Positions 52,566-61,028 are shown, numbered from the stretch's first letter. The stretch is 64,000 nucleotides of DNA from Timaviella obliquedivisa GSE-PSE-MK23-08B (GCA_019358855.1 JAHHII010000001.1:558001-622000), one strand, 5' to 3'. Notes: generated by a model from the sequence alone, not told the origin. Translations and numbers: made by a program.

Positions 52566-52904
52566 CTACTCTCCTGCCCAAGTGCGATAACCGATCGCCT
52601 CACTTCCAGCAAACTCAATGGCAACCCATCCAAGAGTGCCTGCCACTTTGTAATAGTCCAACCTCGCATCCATGCACTTGGGTGAGCCGAAGCGGTTTCT
52701 CATATCGGCAGAGGTTTGAGGGAAAGCAAGGTAGGAGAGATCCTCTACATCTCCTTGTGATAGCTCCCCATCAAGTCCGTAGGGGTTAGCGGCGCAGTAA
52801 TCATCGACTATTGAGGCGTTGCTTGGGGGCAAGTGGACAGAACTTGCAATCATCAGTAGTGACCCTACCAACGGTAGGGATACTGGAATCATCGAACGTC
52901 GCAT
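52566..52904 (-). CDS. Secreted small protein, BamE/SmpA-like pattern
   Basis: A 112-aa protein starting at the ATG 52904 with a signal peptide (MRRSMIPVSLPLVGSLLMIA, cleavage near SNASIVDD). The mature part reads TSADMRNRFGSPKCMDARLD, then YYKVAGTLGWVAIEF, the order of elements of the SmpA/OmlA (BamE-like) fold. GGAG lies 11 nt upstream. A longer frame to 53078 overlaps the XRE gene and is rejected. An exported protein in a mobile element may alter the host surface; inference. Confidence 0.65.
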   Translation of the reverse strand: MRRSMIPVSLPLVGSLLMIASSVHLPPSNASIVDDYCAANPYGLDGELSQGDVEDLSYLAFPQTSADMRNRFGSPKCMDARLDYYKVAGTLGWVAIEFAGSEAIGYRTWAGE

Positions 52905-52946
52905 AATTGATAAAGCTCCATAGTTGTTTGTGAACTTGGGGTCATG

Positions 52947-52973
52947 CCAGTGGGTAATGCAACTACCCACTGG
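52947..52973 (-). terminator. Hairpin after the XRE regulator gene
   Basis: CCAGTGGGTA and TACCCACTGG form a perfect 10-bp stem over a 7-nt loop, 65 nt past the regulator stop and just before the secreted-protein gene. There is no T-run on the minus strand; it could be an attenuator or RNA-stability element. Confidence 0.55.
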
Positions 52974-53037
52974 CTCTTGTTTGTCGCCACAGCGACAGAG
53001 GAAGGGGAGGGGACGATCCTCCCAAGTGCCAACCTTC

Positions 53038-53286
53038 CTAATTAATTGCGTCACCTTCAGGAATATCAGCCCGTCCAAATTGCCGTGGAATGTCGTGAAC
53101 AGAGCAGTCCAGCAAAGTGCATAGGGCTTGAACCTGAGTAATGGTTAACCGAGGTTCTCGTTGACCTGATACCCAGTAATAGACGGCTCTAAGTGACACA
53201 TCAAGAGCTTCTGCAACTTGTTCAGGGGTTTTGTTCTTAGCTTCCAGGAGACTCATGAACTGTGAGGGGTGTTGATTTTTATTCAT
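53038..53286 (-). CDS. XRE-family repressor-like regulator
   Basis: An 82-aa Cro/C1-type HTH protein. The HTH is KTPEQVAEALDVSLRAVYYW with the recognition helix followed by VSGQREPRLT. It lacks a C-terminal protease or dimerisation domain. It is divergent from the replication-integration module, and the gap holds repeated TGAACA/TGTTCA palindromes, so it is likely to control both sides as a lysogeny-type switch and itself. Confidence 0.85.
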   Translation of the reverse strand: MNKNQHPSQFMSLLEAKNKTPEQVAEALDVSLRAVYYWVSGQREPRLTITQVQALCTLLDCSVHDIPRQFGRADIPEGDAIN

Positions 53287-53293
53287 CTTACAC

Positions 53294-53354
53294 TGAACTA
53301 CTGTTCATGAACAGCCGTTCACTGTAGAATGCTCTAAGAGTGAACAACTGTTCA
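53294..53354. promoter_or_regulatory. Operator cluster between the regulator and replication module
   Basis: Three palindromes share the half-site TGAACA: TGAACTACTGTTCA (53294-53307), CTGTTCATGAACAG (53301-53314, perfect) and TGAACAACTGTTCA (53341-53354). A candidate plus-strand -10 box, TAGAAT (53325-53330), sits between the second and third sites. This is the classic layout of a phage-like repressor-operator region. Confidence 0.8.
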
Positions 53355-53411
53355 TTTTGGTTGTGCGGGACGGGGTTGATTTCGAGGTCTCACCCGTGCT
53401 GCATCCCATCA

Positions 53412-53506
53412 GTTTCTCAGACCTTATGAGAAACAAGGCGATCGCACCTCTTCGGGGGGCGATCGCCAATAAAAAAGCGCCCTGGTAGGGACGCTTGATT
53501 TTCGCT
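53412..53506 (+). promoter_or_regulatory. Structured leader before the primase module
   Basis: Three hairpins follow one another: GTTTCTCA/TGAGAAAC (53412-53434, 7-nt loop), two facing HIP1 sites GGCGATCGC...GCGATCGCC (53438-53467), and AGCGCCCTGG...AGGGACGCT at about 53476-53496. The last is preceded by AATAAAAAA and so is also a minus-strand terminator. The 200-nt leader may control copy number or expression. Confidence 0.5.
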
Positions 53507-53536
53507 TTGTCAATCTAAACAAACAGTGAATTATTT

Positions 53537-53806
53537 ATGAATACGCAAACCTCCGGATTTATTCAGCAACATTTCAACGAATTAGAAGACGAGGTTAGAA
53601 CCCTCGCTGTGAAACATAACTACTTAGTAGAGTCCATCAGCCTGCTCTGGTCAGAGATCCAGCGAACCACCACCGACCCGCTAACCAGACAGCGCTGTGA
53701 AAGACGAATAGGAGAGCTAAACCTCCTACTGCATGACATTGAACCGAAACCAGAAAACCTAACCCCAACCAGTGGGCAAGTTTCACCGGACGGTATCCCC
53801 TTTTAG
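53537..53806 (+). CDS. Small coiled-coil protein
   Basis: An 89-aa protein: helical, coiled-coil N-terminal two thirds (FIQQHFNELEDEVRTLAVKH) and a Pro-rich tail (PTSGQVSPDGIPF). It is the first gene of the rightward module, before the primase. No family recognised; an accessory replication factor is possible. Confidence 0.6.
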   Translation: MNTQTSGFIQQHFNELEDEVRTLAVKHNYLVESISLLWSEIQRTTTDPLTRQRCERRIGELNLLLHDIEPKPENLTPTSGQVSPDGIPF

Positions 53807-53810
53807 AGCT

Positions 53811-53828
53811 AAGGAGGGCGCACTCCTT
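53811..53828 (+). other. Short hairpin between the coiled-coil and primase genes
   Basis: AAGGAG and CTCCTT pair perfectly over GGCGCA, 5 nt after the stop. The AAGGAG resembles a Shine-Dalgarno but no ORF follows at the right distance. Confidence 0.4.
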
Positions 53829-53917
53829 ACCTCTAACTCGTAAACTTTACCCATCACTAATCGTATGTTATCAGCATCTATTGAGGTGTCAATTGGCACA
53901 CAGACAGGGGCGGGAAG

Positions 53918-55507
53918 ATGGTAGCTTCTCCCTTTGCCTCAGTTCAGCACAAATTCCGGTTCGTTCCAGAGTGGGATGACTTCCTAGAGCTATTCCCTCA
54001 CCGTGGCTCATACCTCTGGGCAGAACATCCAGGGGCAGGCGATCGCCCGGATTGGCAAACCGAGACGCGCCACTTGTTAAGCGATCGATTAGTCCAGCAA
54101 GGGGCTTACCTGTATGGAGTCAGGTTCGGGCAAAACACCCATTACCTGATGATTGATATCGATCGCGGTTCCCGGTTGCACCCAGCCCATGATCCATTCG
54201 CCATTGGTCGAGTCATCGATGCATTAGAGCCGCTGGGATTGGTTTCATGTGTGCCAATTCGCAGTTCCTACTCTGATGGGATTCATCTTTACTTCCCGTT
54301 TTCCCATGGGCAGAAAAGCTGGGCGATCGCCCAGGCAGCTGAGTCATTGATTCAGAGTGCTGGATTTAAGCTCGACAAAGGGCAGGTAGAACTATTTCCC
54401 AACCCGCGCCGCTGTACAGGTCGAGATTACAATGGGCACCGCCTGCCACTGCAACAAGGGTCTTACCTGCTCGATCGAGATATGGAACCCGTCCTCTCAT
54501 CCCGTGCCGAGTTCGTCCGGCGCTGGAGACTAGCCGAAGGTCGAAACACCCTCACAGAAGAGACTCTTACCCTCACCCTGAAGCAATTCAGCCGCCAAGC
54601 CCCCAAAAAACTGAGGTTCTCAGCCCAAAAGTTTCTCAATGATCTGAATGCAGATGTAGAAGGCGGCTGGACAGGCTCCGGACAAACCAACTACATCCTA
54701 GGGCGCATTGCTCAACGAGAGTACGTGTTTTTCCATGCCCTCTACGGTGGATCACCCCTAAGCGGTGAACGGCTTGCCGCTCGGATCTGCGAGGTTGCAG
54801 AAGACTTACCAGGCTACAAACAGTACTGCCATCATCAATACGAGATGTTTGACCGATGCATGGAGTTTGCGCGGTCGATCGAACATAGCGGCTATTACCC
54901 GTACGGGGGGGATGTGGTGCTTAGGGTAGTTCGCAGTGACCCAAAAGCGAACTCATGGAACAAGCAACAAGCCAGTGAAGCCCGTCAAAGGATTGAATCT
55001 GCCCTAAGTGACATGACCCAGAAAGGCACGTTACCCAGTGGGATTAGAAACCTGCTCTATGCGATTAAAAGCTATGGGGTATCAGCGGGCAGTTTCTACA
55101 AAAATAGGGACTTATGGGAGGGTAAAAATCAACTGAAACCCGCTCCTGGAGCCATGATCCGACCTACTTTAGAGGAAATAGAAGAACCTGAAAACCTGAA
55201 ACCCGCTCCTGGAGCCATGATCCGACCTACTGATCCAATAAGCTTGTACACTGCTGATCCGGATGACCCCCCCAAAGGGGTCAAGCCGGATTCTGCTTTA
55301 AGGGCTGTTGGGGGGCGCGGGGGGTTATCCACAAGTACAAATGAACCGCCGCCAGAACCGCCGCCCGTGGGAATCGAGTTCATCCGCCACACCCTCAACC
55401 AAATTAAGCAACGCCGCCGGCAGCCGCAGCCGCCATCGTCAGCCAGTTCCCTACCGCCGCCTGACGAAAGTTGGTTCAACCAATGGCGAACGGAGGGCAC
55501 TGCATGA
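53918..55507 (+). CDS. AEP-superfamily primase / replication protein
   Basis: A 529-aa protein. The archaeo-eukaryotic primase core is recognisable: Asp80 and Asp82 in YLMIDIDRGS, His123 in SYSDGIHLYF and Glu158 in VELFPNPRR, as in TOTE/PrimPol-like primases. A helical domain (210-390) follows. The C-terminal 130 residues are a Pro-rich, low-complexity linker with a duplicated LKPAPGAMIRPT (about 407 and 427) and a short helix ending NQWRTEGTA. No helicase domain is visible. It probably primes or starts replication of the excised element. Confidence 0.75.
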   Translation: MVASPFASVQHKFRFVPEWDDFLELFPHRGSYLWAEHPGAGDRPDWQTETRHLLSDRLVQQGAYLYGVRFGQNTHYLMIDIDRGSRLHPAHDPFAIGRVIDALEPLGLVSCVPIRSSYSDGIHLYFPFSHGQKSWAIAQAAESLIQSAGFKLDKGQVELFPNPRRCTGRDYNGHRLPLQQGSYLLDRDMEPVLSSRAEFVRRWRLAEGRNTLTEETLTLTLKQFSRQAPKKLRFSAQKFLNDLNADVEGGWTGSGQTNYILGRIAQREYVFFHALYGGSPLSGERLAARICEVAEDLPGYKQYCHHQYEMFDRCMEFARSIEHSGYYPYGGDVVLRVVRSDPKANSWNKQQASEARQRIESALSDMTQKGTLPSGIRNLLYAIKSYGVSAGSFYKNRDLWEGKNQLKPAPGAMIRPTLEEIEEPENLKPAPGAMIRPTDPISLYTADPDDPPKGVKPDSALRAVGGRGGLSTSTNEPPPEPPPVGIEFIRHTLNQIKQRRRQPQPPSSASSLPPPDESWFNQWRTEGTA

Positions 55508-55815
55508 CCCTTGCCACTCAAAAAACCTTTGTCGATGTGCTAGTGAGCATTGAGATGAAGCTAGTCAAGCTGGGATGGGTAACGATTTCCCGCAGCGGGG
55601 AACGCCGTACCGCCAATGTCACAGAACCTCGCGTGCTGAAATGGGCGATCGCAGTCTGCATCAAGTCAGGCATATCTAGCGAATTTATCAACACAGTGCT
55701 AGAAAAAACGCCGCCTGAGAGACATTGGCATCGCATTAGGGCACATCTACCCGAATCTGCCTTCTACGTCCTAGAGGGAAAACTAGACGGCTTTCTCCTG
55801 AGTGATGAACATTGA
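55504..55815 (+). CDS. Small protein coupled to primase and integrase
   Basis: A 103-aa protein from the ATG 55504 (MTLATQKTFVDVLVSIEMKL). It overlaps the primase stop (ATGA), and its own stop overlaps the integrase start (TGATG). Mixed alpha/beta, basic. No family recognised. Position suggests a directionality factor or a replication accessory. Confidence 0.6.
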   Translation: MTLATQKTFVDVLVSIEMKLVKLGWVTISRSGERRTANVTEPRVLKWAIAVCIKSGISSEFINTVLEKTPPERHWHRIRAHLPESAFYVLEGKLDGFLLSDEH

Positions 55816-56936
55816 TGAACATTGACGGACGCATCGCCCAAGCCAACGGGCGATTAAAAGCCGCTCGTGTGGGTGTGGCGATCGAGCGAACTGGGGGCAA
55901 GTTGCGGCTACGTGCCACACTGCCCCCGCGCCCTGGTGCGGTTCAGTCAGTCCCACATCAGCAACGAATCACCCTTGGCATTGCTGCCAGCATCGATGGC
56001 GTGAAGTTGGCAGAAGCCAAAGCGCGAGAAATTGGGGCAATGCTCACCCAAAATAAATTTGATTGGAGTCTGTACGCCAAAAATGACGTACAGATTCAGC
56101 CCCAAAACTGTGGGCAATGGGTTGAGCAGTTCGAGCAAGATTACTTCCAGAAGCGCAAACGAACTTACAAAACTGAGACCACCTGGAACGGTGACTATGC
56201 AGAAGTGTTTAAATTTCTGCCCAAAGGTCAGCCCCTCACATCGAGGCTCATGGATCAACTCATTAAGGCAACTGAACCAGACACCAAAAAACGGCAGCGC
56301 TATTGCATGGCAATGAAGGCGATCGCCAAATTTGCCGCGGTTGATTACGACCCCTCACCACTTGCCGGGAACTACTCACCCGCAAGCGCGGCTCATCGTG
56401 ACCTCCCAGATGACCAAACCATCATTGAGTGTTTCCATAAAATTCCCCATTCGGGTTGGCGCTGGGTCTACGGGATGATGGCAACCTACGGGCTGAGGAA
56501 TCATGAAGCCTTCAAGATTGACTTTGAGCAATTGCGATCGGGTGATCCAATTCTCTCGGTTCTGGATGACACCAAAACTAACGCCCGTGAAATCTGGGCT
56601 TGCTACCCCGAATGGGTTGAGCAATTCGACTTGTGCAATGTCCAACTGCCACCCGTTAACCTCGACCGCCCCAATAAAGCGATCGGCGGGTCGGTCTCCA
56701 AAGCATTCGCCCGGTATGAACTGCCCTTTACCCCATACGACTTAAGGCACTGTTGGGCAGTTCGGACGCTGTTGTTTGGCATGGACTACGGCATGGCAGC
56801 GCTACAGATGGGGCATTCTGTCGCAGTTCACAAAGCTACCTACCACCGCTGGATCACCCGTGATCATCTACGCAGTGCCTACAGTCGCGTCATGTTGCAC
56901 CCCGATCGCCCCAAGCCACCCAAGCCACTTGCCTAA
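55815..56936 (+). CDS. Tyrosine recombinase (integrase)
   Basis: A 373-aa integrase. A SAM-like DNA-binding N-terminal half is followed by the catalytic domain: Arg228 in YGLRNHEAF, Arg311 in YDLRHCWAVR, His334 in MGHS and the nucleophile Tyr343 in KATYHRW. The first residue of the HxxR box is Tyr308 rather than His. It lies 91 bp from the attachment site, as expected. The ATG at 55815 is preferred to a TTG at 55812. Confidence 0.9.
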   Translation: MNIDGRIAQANGRLKAARVGVAIERTGGKLRLRATLPPRPGAVQSVPHQQRITLGIAASIDGVKLAEAKAREIGAMLTQNKFDWSLYAKNDVQIQPQNCGQWVEQFEQDYFQKRKRTYKTETTWNGDYAEVFKFLPKGQPLTSRLMDQLIKATEPDTKKRQRYCMAMKAIAKFAAVDYDPSPLAGNYSPASAAHRDLPDDQTIIECFHKIPHSGWRWVYGMMATYGLRNHEAFKIDFEQLRSGDPILSVLDDTKTNAREIWACYPEWVEQFDLCNVQLPPVNLDRPNKAIGGSVSKAFARYELPFTPYDLRHCWAVRTLLFGMDYGMAALQMGHSVAVHKATYHRWITRDHLRSAYSRVMLHPDRPKPPKPLA

Positions 56937-57026
56937 ATTTTGCCTAAAAATGGGCGTTGATTCTAAAGCCTTTCTGGGCAAGGGTTACAGCGGTACTGCT
57001 ACACCCTAAAACCCTCAATTGACCAA

Positions 57027-57082
57027 TGGGGGCGGAGAGACTCGAACTCTCACGACCTTGCGGTCAACGGATTTTAAGTCCC
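57027..57082 (-). other. 3' half of tRNA-Leu(UAA): hybrid attachment site between the two copies
   Basis: Identical to 41653-41708. It lies 91 bp after the integrase stop of copy 1, so it is both the right attachment site of copy 1 and the left one of copy 2. Recombination between it and 41653 would release copy 1 as a circle. Confidence 0.85.
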
Positions 57083-57200
57083 TAGACCGCCGTTCTGAAA
57101 AGCTTGCTAGATATGCCTTTCAGGACTAACCCATCGGTAATTGCCTAAATTCTAGCCTAAAAACTGGGTTAGATCCCCTCAATGAGGGCAAAATTCTGGC

Positions 57201-57905
57201 TTAAAATCCATAGTCCCATCTTGCTTCGTAGCCCCGTGCATCAAGATGGGTAAAAACAGATGAACTAGCCAGCCCGCCTCGATCGCCCCACCAAGGGCTT
57301 AACCTATCATAAATGTCATAAGGGCTGACCCCATCTATCACAAAATCAACGGCATCCCCCCACATGTGGCGAGACTGGGAAGCCCCCCCTACCGATGCAT
57401 TAGTTCTAGGATCTCTGTACCAAGAATTAATTTTTATGGGAGCATTGCCTAACTTTTCTCTCACAAGTTCTAGAGATTTGGCGATCCGAATGATGCCCTC
57501 AATGACTGCCACGTCTTGGACTTGCCTAGTCCCCCCGTGTGTCGCTTCTCCCCATGTGAAATTCCCACCGGGAAGGATTGATTGATTCCCATAGAATTTA
57601 GACCTGTTACCAGGGAGAACGATAATAGCTCCCCTTGCCTTCGCAGTTGGATTCTTATCACTGGGTTTATTGCCAGGTTCTAACCCTTCCATTTTTATGT
57701 CAGGTGAATAGACTAACCAGGTATTTCTCCCCTTAAACATGCGATCGAAAGTAACTTGAATAAATAGACCCACATTAGGTTTATAGGCTTTAACTCCAAC
57801 CATTAACGCTTTCGGAACAGTGCAGAAATAATCCTCTGTCAGATCACTAATAGCTTTAGGCTGGAGCCGAAGGAAGGAACTTTTGACAAATTGGATTGTG
57901 ATCAT
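57201..57905 (-). CDS. Peptidase M15-type endolysin (copy 2)
   Basis: Protein identical to that at 41827-42531 (234 aa; zinc ligands His180, Asp187, His220). Terminal gene of the second copy's lysis cassette. Confidence 0.85.
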   Translation of the reverse strand: MITIQFVKSSFLRLQPKAISDLTEDYFCTVPKALMVGVKAYKPNVGLFIQVTFDRMFKGRNTWLVYSPDIKMEGLEPGNKPSDKNPTAKARGAIIVLPGNRSKFYGNQSILPGGNFTWGEATHGGTRQVQDVAVIEGIIRIAKSLELVREKLGNAPIKINSWYRDPRTNASVGGASQSRHMWGDAVDFVIDGVSPYDIYDRLSPWWGDRGGLASSSVFTHLDARGYEARWDYGF

Positions 57906-57920
57906 AAGTCAGGTTCAGTC

Positions 57921-58229
57921 CTATTCCCTAGTCTCGTAAGAAGTCGTTTTAGATAGGTAATGATCAATGTGCTTAACCTGCTTTTCAATTGATACGACTT
58001 CTGTTCTAATTCGTTCACTGAAATGAGAGAATTTTTCTTTGAAACCGTTATGGGATAGGCTTTGCACATCTTGCAAGTTTGAGATCTGAAGGTCTTTTTT
58101 CTCAAGGTCATGTCGTAGCAATAGCATTTCACTATTGACCTTGATGAGAATTACCCGCCATAAAATAGTGCCAACTGTGACAGAGCAACCGATCGCCCCA
58201 AAAATGAAGCCCGTTATATCACTGTTCAT
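57921..58229 (-). CDS. One-TM coiled-coil protein, holin/spanin-like (copy 2)
   Basis: Protein identical to that at 42547-42855: N-terminal membrane segment, then coiled coil. The same 15-bp gap separates it from the endolysin. Confidence 0.65.
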   Translation of the reverse strand: MNSDITGFIFGAIGCSVTVGTILWRVILIKVNSEMLLLRHDLEKKDLQISNLQDVQSLSHNGFKEKFSHFSERIRTEVVSIEKQVKHIDHYLSKTTSYETRE

Positions 58230-58525
58230 ACATCTAGCGCCCCTTCCATTTCTGGAATAGACTTAGCCTCTAGATAGCCCAAACTGCGGATCGTTACCAA
58301 AATTTTCACCTTGGCATCGTCCGGCACCTCCGGATCAATCTCCACAAGGTAGGGAAGATTTTTGATCGGTTCCTTGCCCTCCTGGAAGGCTTGTTGAGAT
58401 GCATACCCATTGAGAGCCAACCTCACTGAAAGAGGTTCATTGATGCTCCAATGTAATTCGCTCAACCTCCAGTAACCCTTCTCACTGGTTAACCCATGAA
58501 TCTCTATCGGTGCTTGTAATCCCAT
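58226..58525 (-). CDS. Small virion-operon protein (copy 2)
   Basis: Identical to 42852-43151, including the TAATG and ATGA overlaps with its neighbours. Confidence 0.7.
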   Translation of the reverse strand: MGLQAPIEIHGLTSEKGYWRLSELHWSINEPLSVRLALNGYASQQAFQEGKEPIKNLPYLVEIDPEVPDDAKVKILVTIRSLGYLEAKSIPEMEGALDV

Positions 58526-59400
58526 TACCAAACCTCCGTTAATTGCACTGAGGCTACCCATTTGATGGTTTTCCCAGCATCCCCTTTAACCTGAATTTTC
58601 AGCCCTCCGTTCACCGTGTCAGCCGTTACGGTCGGTGTCCAGTTCGTGCCATTGCCCAGCGACGATCGCCGGGTTCCCGTGGCAGTTTGTAAAACAGTGC
58701 TTGCCGCTGCCGCCCCTCGGTAGAGTGCCCCTGAACCAAGCCAGTAAATAAATTCAGGCGTTGCCGCTGTGCTGTGACCTACCAAGGAAATTTCATAGCC
58801 TGCTGACGAATTGGCATGAATTAGAACCCTCTGAGGGGTAACTATCTCCGTTAATGTGGCATCAGTGGTTTGAGCCGTTAGGGTGATCCGGTTGGCATTA
58901 GCAGCAAGCGCCGTCATCAATGCTGCGGTTGTCACCTTGTCAGCCAGCGCCGCTGTTAAATCTGAGGTCTTCACTCTGTCAGCCAGCGCCACCAGCAATT
59001 CTGTAGAGTCTACATACTGGCTATGCGCTGTTAGGTCAGCCTCATGATCATCAATTGCTAGCGATAGCAATGTTGGTTCATTAGTCGGATCTACCGCTTC
59101 AAAAACGTCGATGGCTACAGTCCATGAAGTTGTAGAAAACGTGTTCAGTTTGAGAGCAAGCCGACGATAACCAATAAGTTCATCAGGGCAAACGAAATCA
59201 ATCAAATCATGCTGATTCTTAGGATTGATCCGGCGTGTATCTAACAGCTCGAAAGTCTCATTTAAGAACCCTTGACTAACTAGACCTCTAGATTCTGGGT
59301 CAGATGTTAAATGCCGAAAACGGAACAACCGTCCTGCTAGTGGCGCGGTATATTGCCAGTTTTGAGTCAACGTAAATTCAGCAATCTGGTTCCAAGTCAT
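58525..59400 (-). CDS. Tail-fibre/receptor-binding-like protein (copy 2)
   Basis: Identical to 43151-44026. Fibre genes usually diverge fast, so identity between copies argues for a very recent duplication or continuing recombination. Confidence 0.75.
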   Translation of the reverse strand: MTWNQIAEFTLTQNWQYTAPLAGRLFRFRHLTSDPESRGLVSQGFLNETFELLDTRRINPKNQHDLIDFVCPDELIGYRRLALKLNTFSTTSWTVAIDVFEAVDPTNEPTLLSLAIDDHEADLTAHSQYVDSTELLVALADRVKTSDLTAALADKVTTAALMTALAANANRITLTAQTTDATLTEIVTPQRVLIHANSSAGYEISLVGHSTAATPEFIYWLGSGALYRGAAAASTVLQTATGTRRSSLGNGTNWTPTVTADTVNGGLKIQVKGDAGKTIKWVASVQLTEVW

Positions 59401-59858
59401 AGCAAGCTATTCACCTTACCCTCAAGGCGTTGTAAGTCTTCCCTAATGAATTCAAGAGTTTCGGTGTCAGATGCCTCTGTACCGCTGTACTCCCAAATCG
59501 TGACCCGCATAGTTCGATGCCATTTGGGAACCTCAACCCGCAAACGGTATAGGGTTGAAAGCTTTGGAAACCTCACCAATAGACCGCGATTGATGGGAAT
59601 TGAGATTTGATTGGTATCAATCTGAACAAAATCAGTACTTGGTGCATCAATGATCATTTGCACCCGTACACCTAACCGCCAATGTGCTAGAGCCTCTGAC
59701 GAGTCAGTGGCAATCAGAAGCGTGTGAGAAGGAAAGAGCCGACTGATCACAAACGGGGGAATAGGGGTGTACCTGGTAGGTGTGATAGCTGAACCTTGGT
59801 AGCTCTGGTCATAGACCTTTTCCCAGTTGGCAGCATCTTGTAGTTGAAACTCTGGCAT
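59397..59858 (-). CDS. Virion-operon structural-like protein (copy 2)
   Basis: Identical to 44023-44484; beta-rich with a C-terminal coiled coil. Confidence 0.7.
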   Translation of the reverse strand: MPEFQLQDAANWEKVYDQSYQGSAITPTRYTPIPPFVISRLFPSHTLLIATDSSEALAHWRLGVRVQMIIDAPSTDFVQIDTNQISIPINRGLLVRFPKLSTLYRLRVEVPKWHRTMRVTIWEYSGTEASDTETLEFIREDLQRLEGKVNSLL

Positions 59859-59871
59859 TTTTCCCTATTCC

Positions 59872-60099
59872 CTACTCTTCACCTTCCCAATCTTCATCCA
59901 TATCCTCTAGTCGTTCGTCGTACTCGCCCCCCTCAAGGTAGTCTTGCAAATCGCCAGGTGAGGCAGGACGCATCACGCCGCTACCAGGCTCTGCGATAAA
60001 TGCAAACGTGTCATGCTTCACAGCCACGTCACGCCAATTCGGGGGAACTGCCGTCGAAAGCGTCAGGTCAAATAAAGGATTACCGGGAAGGATCAGCAT
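59872..60099 (-). CDS. Small acidic virion-operon protein (copy 2)
   Basis: Identical to 44498-44725, with the acidic C-terminus. Confidence 0.7.
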   Translation of the reverse strand: MLILPGNPLFDLTLSTAVPPNWRDVAVKHDTFAFIAEPGSGVMRPASPGDLQDYLEGGEYDERLEDMDEDWEGEE

Positions 60100-60674
60100 T
60101 AGAGATCGGGAATCAAATTGTACTTATCAGAAACTGTCCACCCCGCCGCCGCCGCGGCGTTTGCAACTGCGGTGGTAGGTTTCATGAAAGTTGACTCAGA
60201 TCCAGTTAAAGTCCTACGGGTTGCACGTGGTGGTTTAGGAGTCGAACCCCACACCATGTTAGGAGTCGAACCAACAGCCAGTTCAAACCCTAAATCAGCC
60301 GCCAAGTCCACATCATCGACCGTGATATTCCAGGCATAGTTATAGGTTCCCATGTCAATGAAAACCGTACGAACTCGACCGGAACGCTTGAGACCACGAC
60401 GGATGCCAGACTGAGTTACAGTCCAACCCGTAGTTTTCAGCGTGGCAATTTTGCTGTCATCGCAGAAGCTGCCTACAATTGTGGTTGTAAACTCTTTAGT
60501 AGCCCTAGCAGGTTTGGGCGCATTGGCACCAAAAAACACACCCGCTTGCGCTACAAACGGTGTGTGTCCCAACTCAGCCGCATAAGTTGAAGATGTAGAA
60601 CTGGCTTGAAATCCATACTTTAGGGTTCCAATCGTAACAAAGACTGGGGAACGCGCCCCGCGTGCTCGTGGCAT
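60099..60674 (-). CDS. Two-repeat basic protein (copy 2)
   Basis: Identical to 44725-45300, with the same Shine-Dalgarno and upstream gap; the candidate promoter boxes recur at 60712-60717 and 60735-60740. Confidence 0.75.
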   Translation of the reverse strand: MPRARGARSPVFVTIGTLKYGFQASSTSSTYAAELGHTPFVAQAGVFFGANAPKPARATKEFTTTIVGSFCDDSKIATLKTTGWTVTQSGIRRGLKRSGRVRTVFIDMGTYNYAWNITVDDVDLAADLGFELAVGSTPNMVWGSTPKPPRATRRTLTGSESTFMKPTTAVANAAAAAGWTVSDKYNLIPDL

Positions 60675-60827
60675 TGATCAAACTCCTGAATAGGTAACCG
60701 ATTTGATTCCTACGCTATGAAGCCTAACAACGCCCGTCAAGGCTCGGAAAATACTGACACCTATCATGCCGCCCCCCTAGGGTAGCGCCTATGTACAGGC
60801 TAGAAGTAAGAGGCAAAATTTTTATAA

Positions 60828-61028
60828 TTAACTGCTATTTCTGAGCAAATCTTGCCTGATATCCAGAAGTTGCTGATAGACTTGCTCACGAGATTGCCCT
60901 GTTTCTTCTGAGAGCCGCTGTAACAGGTCACCCCGTGGGTTATAGGTGTATGAGCGCCCAAAGCGCGATCGCCTACGTTTGATCGCCCGTCTGGTGTTCG
61001 TGCCCAACAGTGTCCATAAATCGCTCAT
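60828..61028 (-). CDS. Small Arg-rich protein (copy 2)
   Basis: Identical to 45454-45654. Confidence 0.7.
   Translation of the reverse strand: MSDLWTLLGTNTRRAIKRRRSRFGRSYTYNPRGDLLQRLSEETGQSREQVYQQLLDIRQDLLRNSS

Larger units (their letters stand above)
41651..57024. mobile_element. 15,374-bp integrated virus-like element, copy 1
   Basis: The left boundary is set by the onset of identity with 57025 onward: the base before it differs (T at 41650, C at 57024). The element starts with the 3' half of a tRNA-Leu(UAA) gene and ends with a tyrosine recombinase close to the next such site, the layout of tRNA-targeting integrative elements. Content: lysis and virion-like genes on the minus strand (41.8-50.3 kb), RelE-type TA pair, membrane protein, small genes and XRE regulator on the minus strand, and a primase-integrase module on the plus strand (53.5-56.9 kb). 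I find no terminase, portal or capsid gene. Confidence 0.88.

Noticed and set aside
52430-52789. 119-codon plus-strand ORF in the element
   Set aside because: It lies antisense to the secreted-protein gene, which has a ribosome site and a clear signal peptide; the ORF product looks compositionally random.
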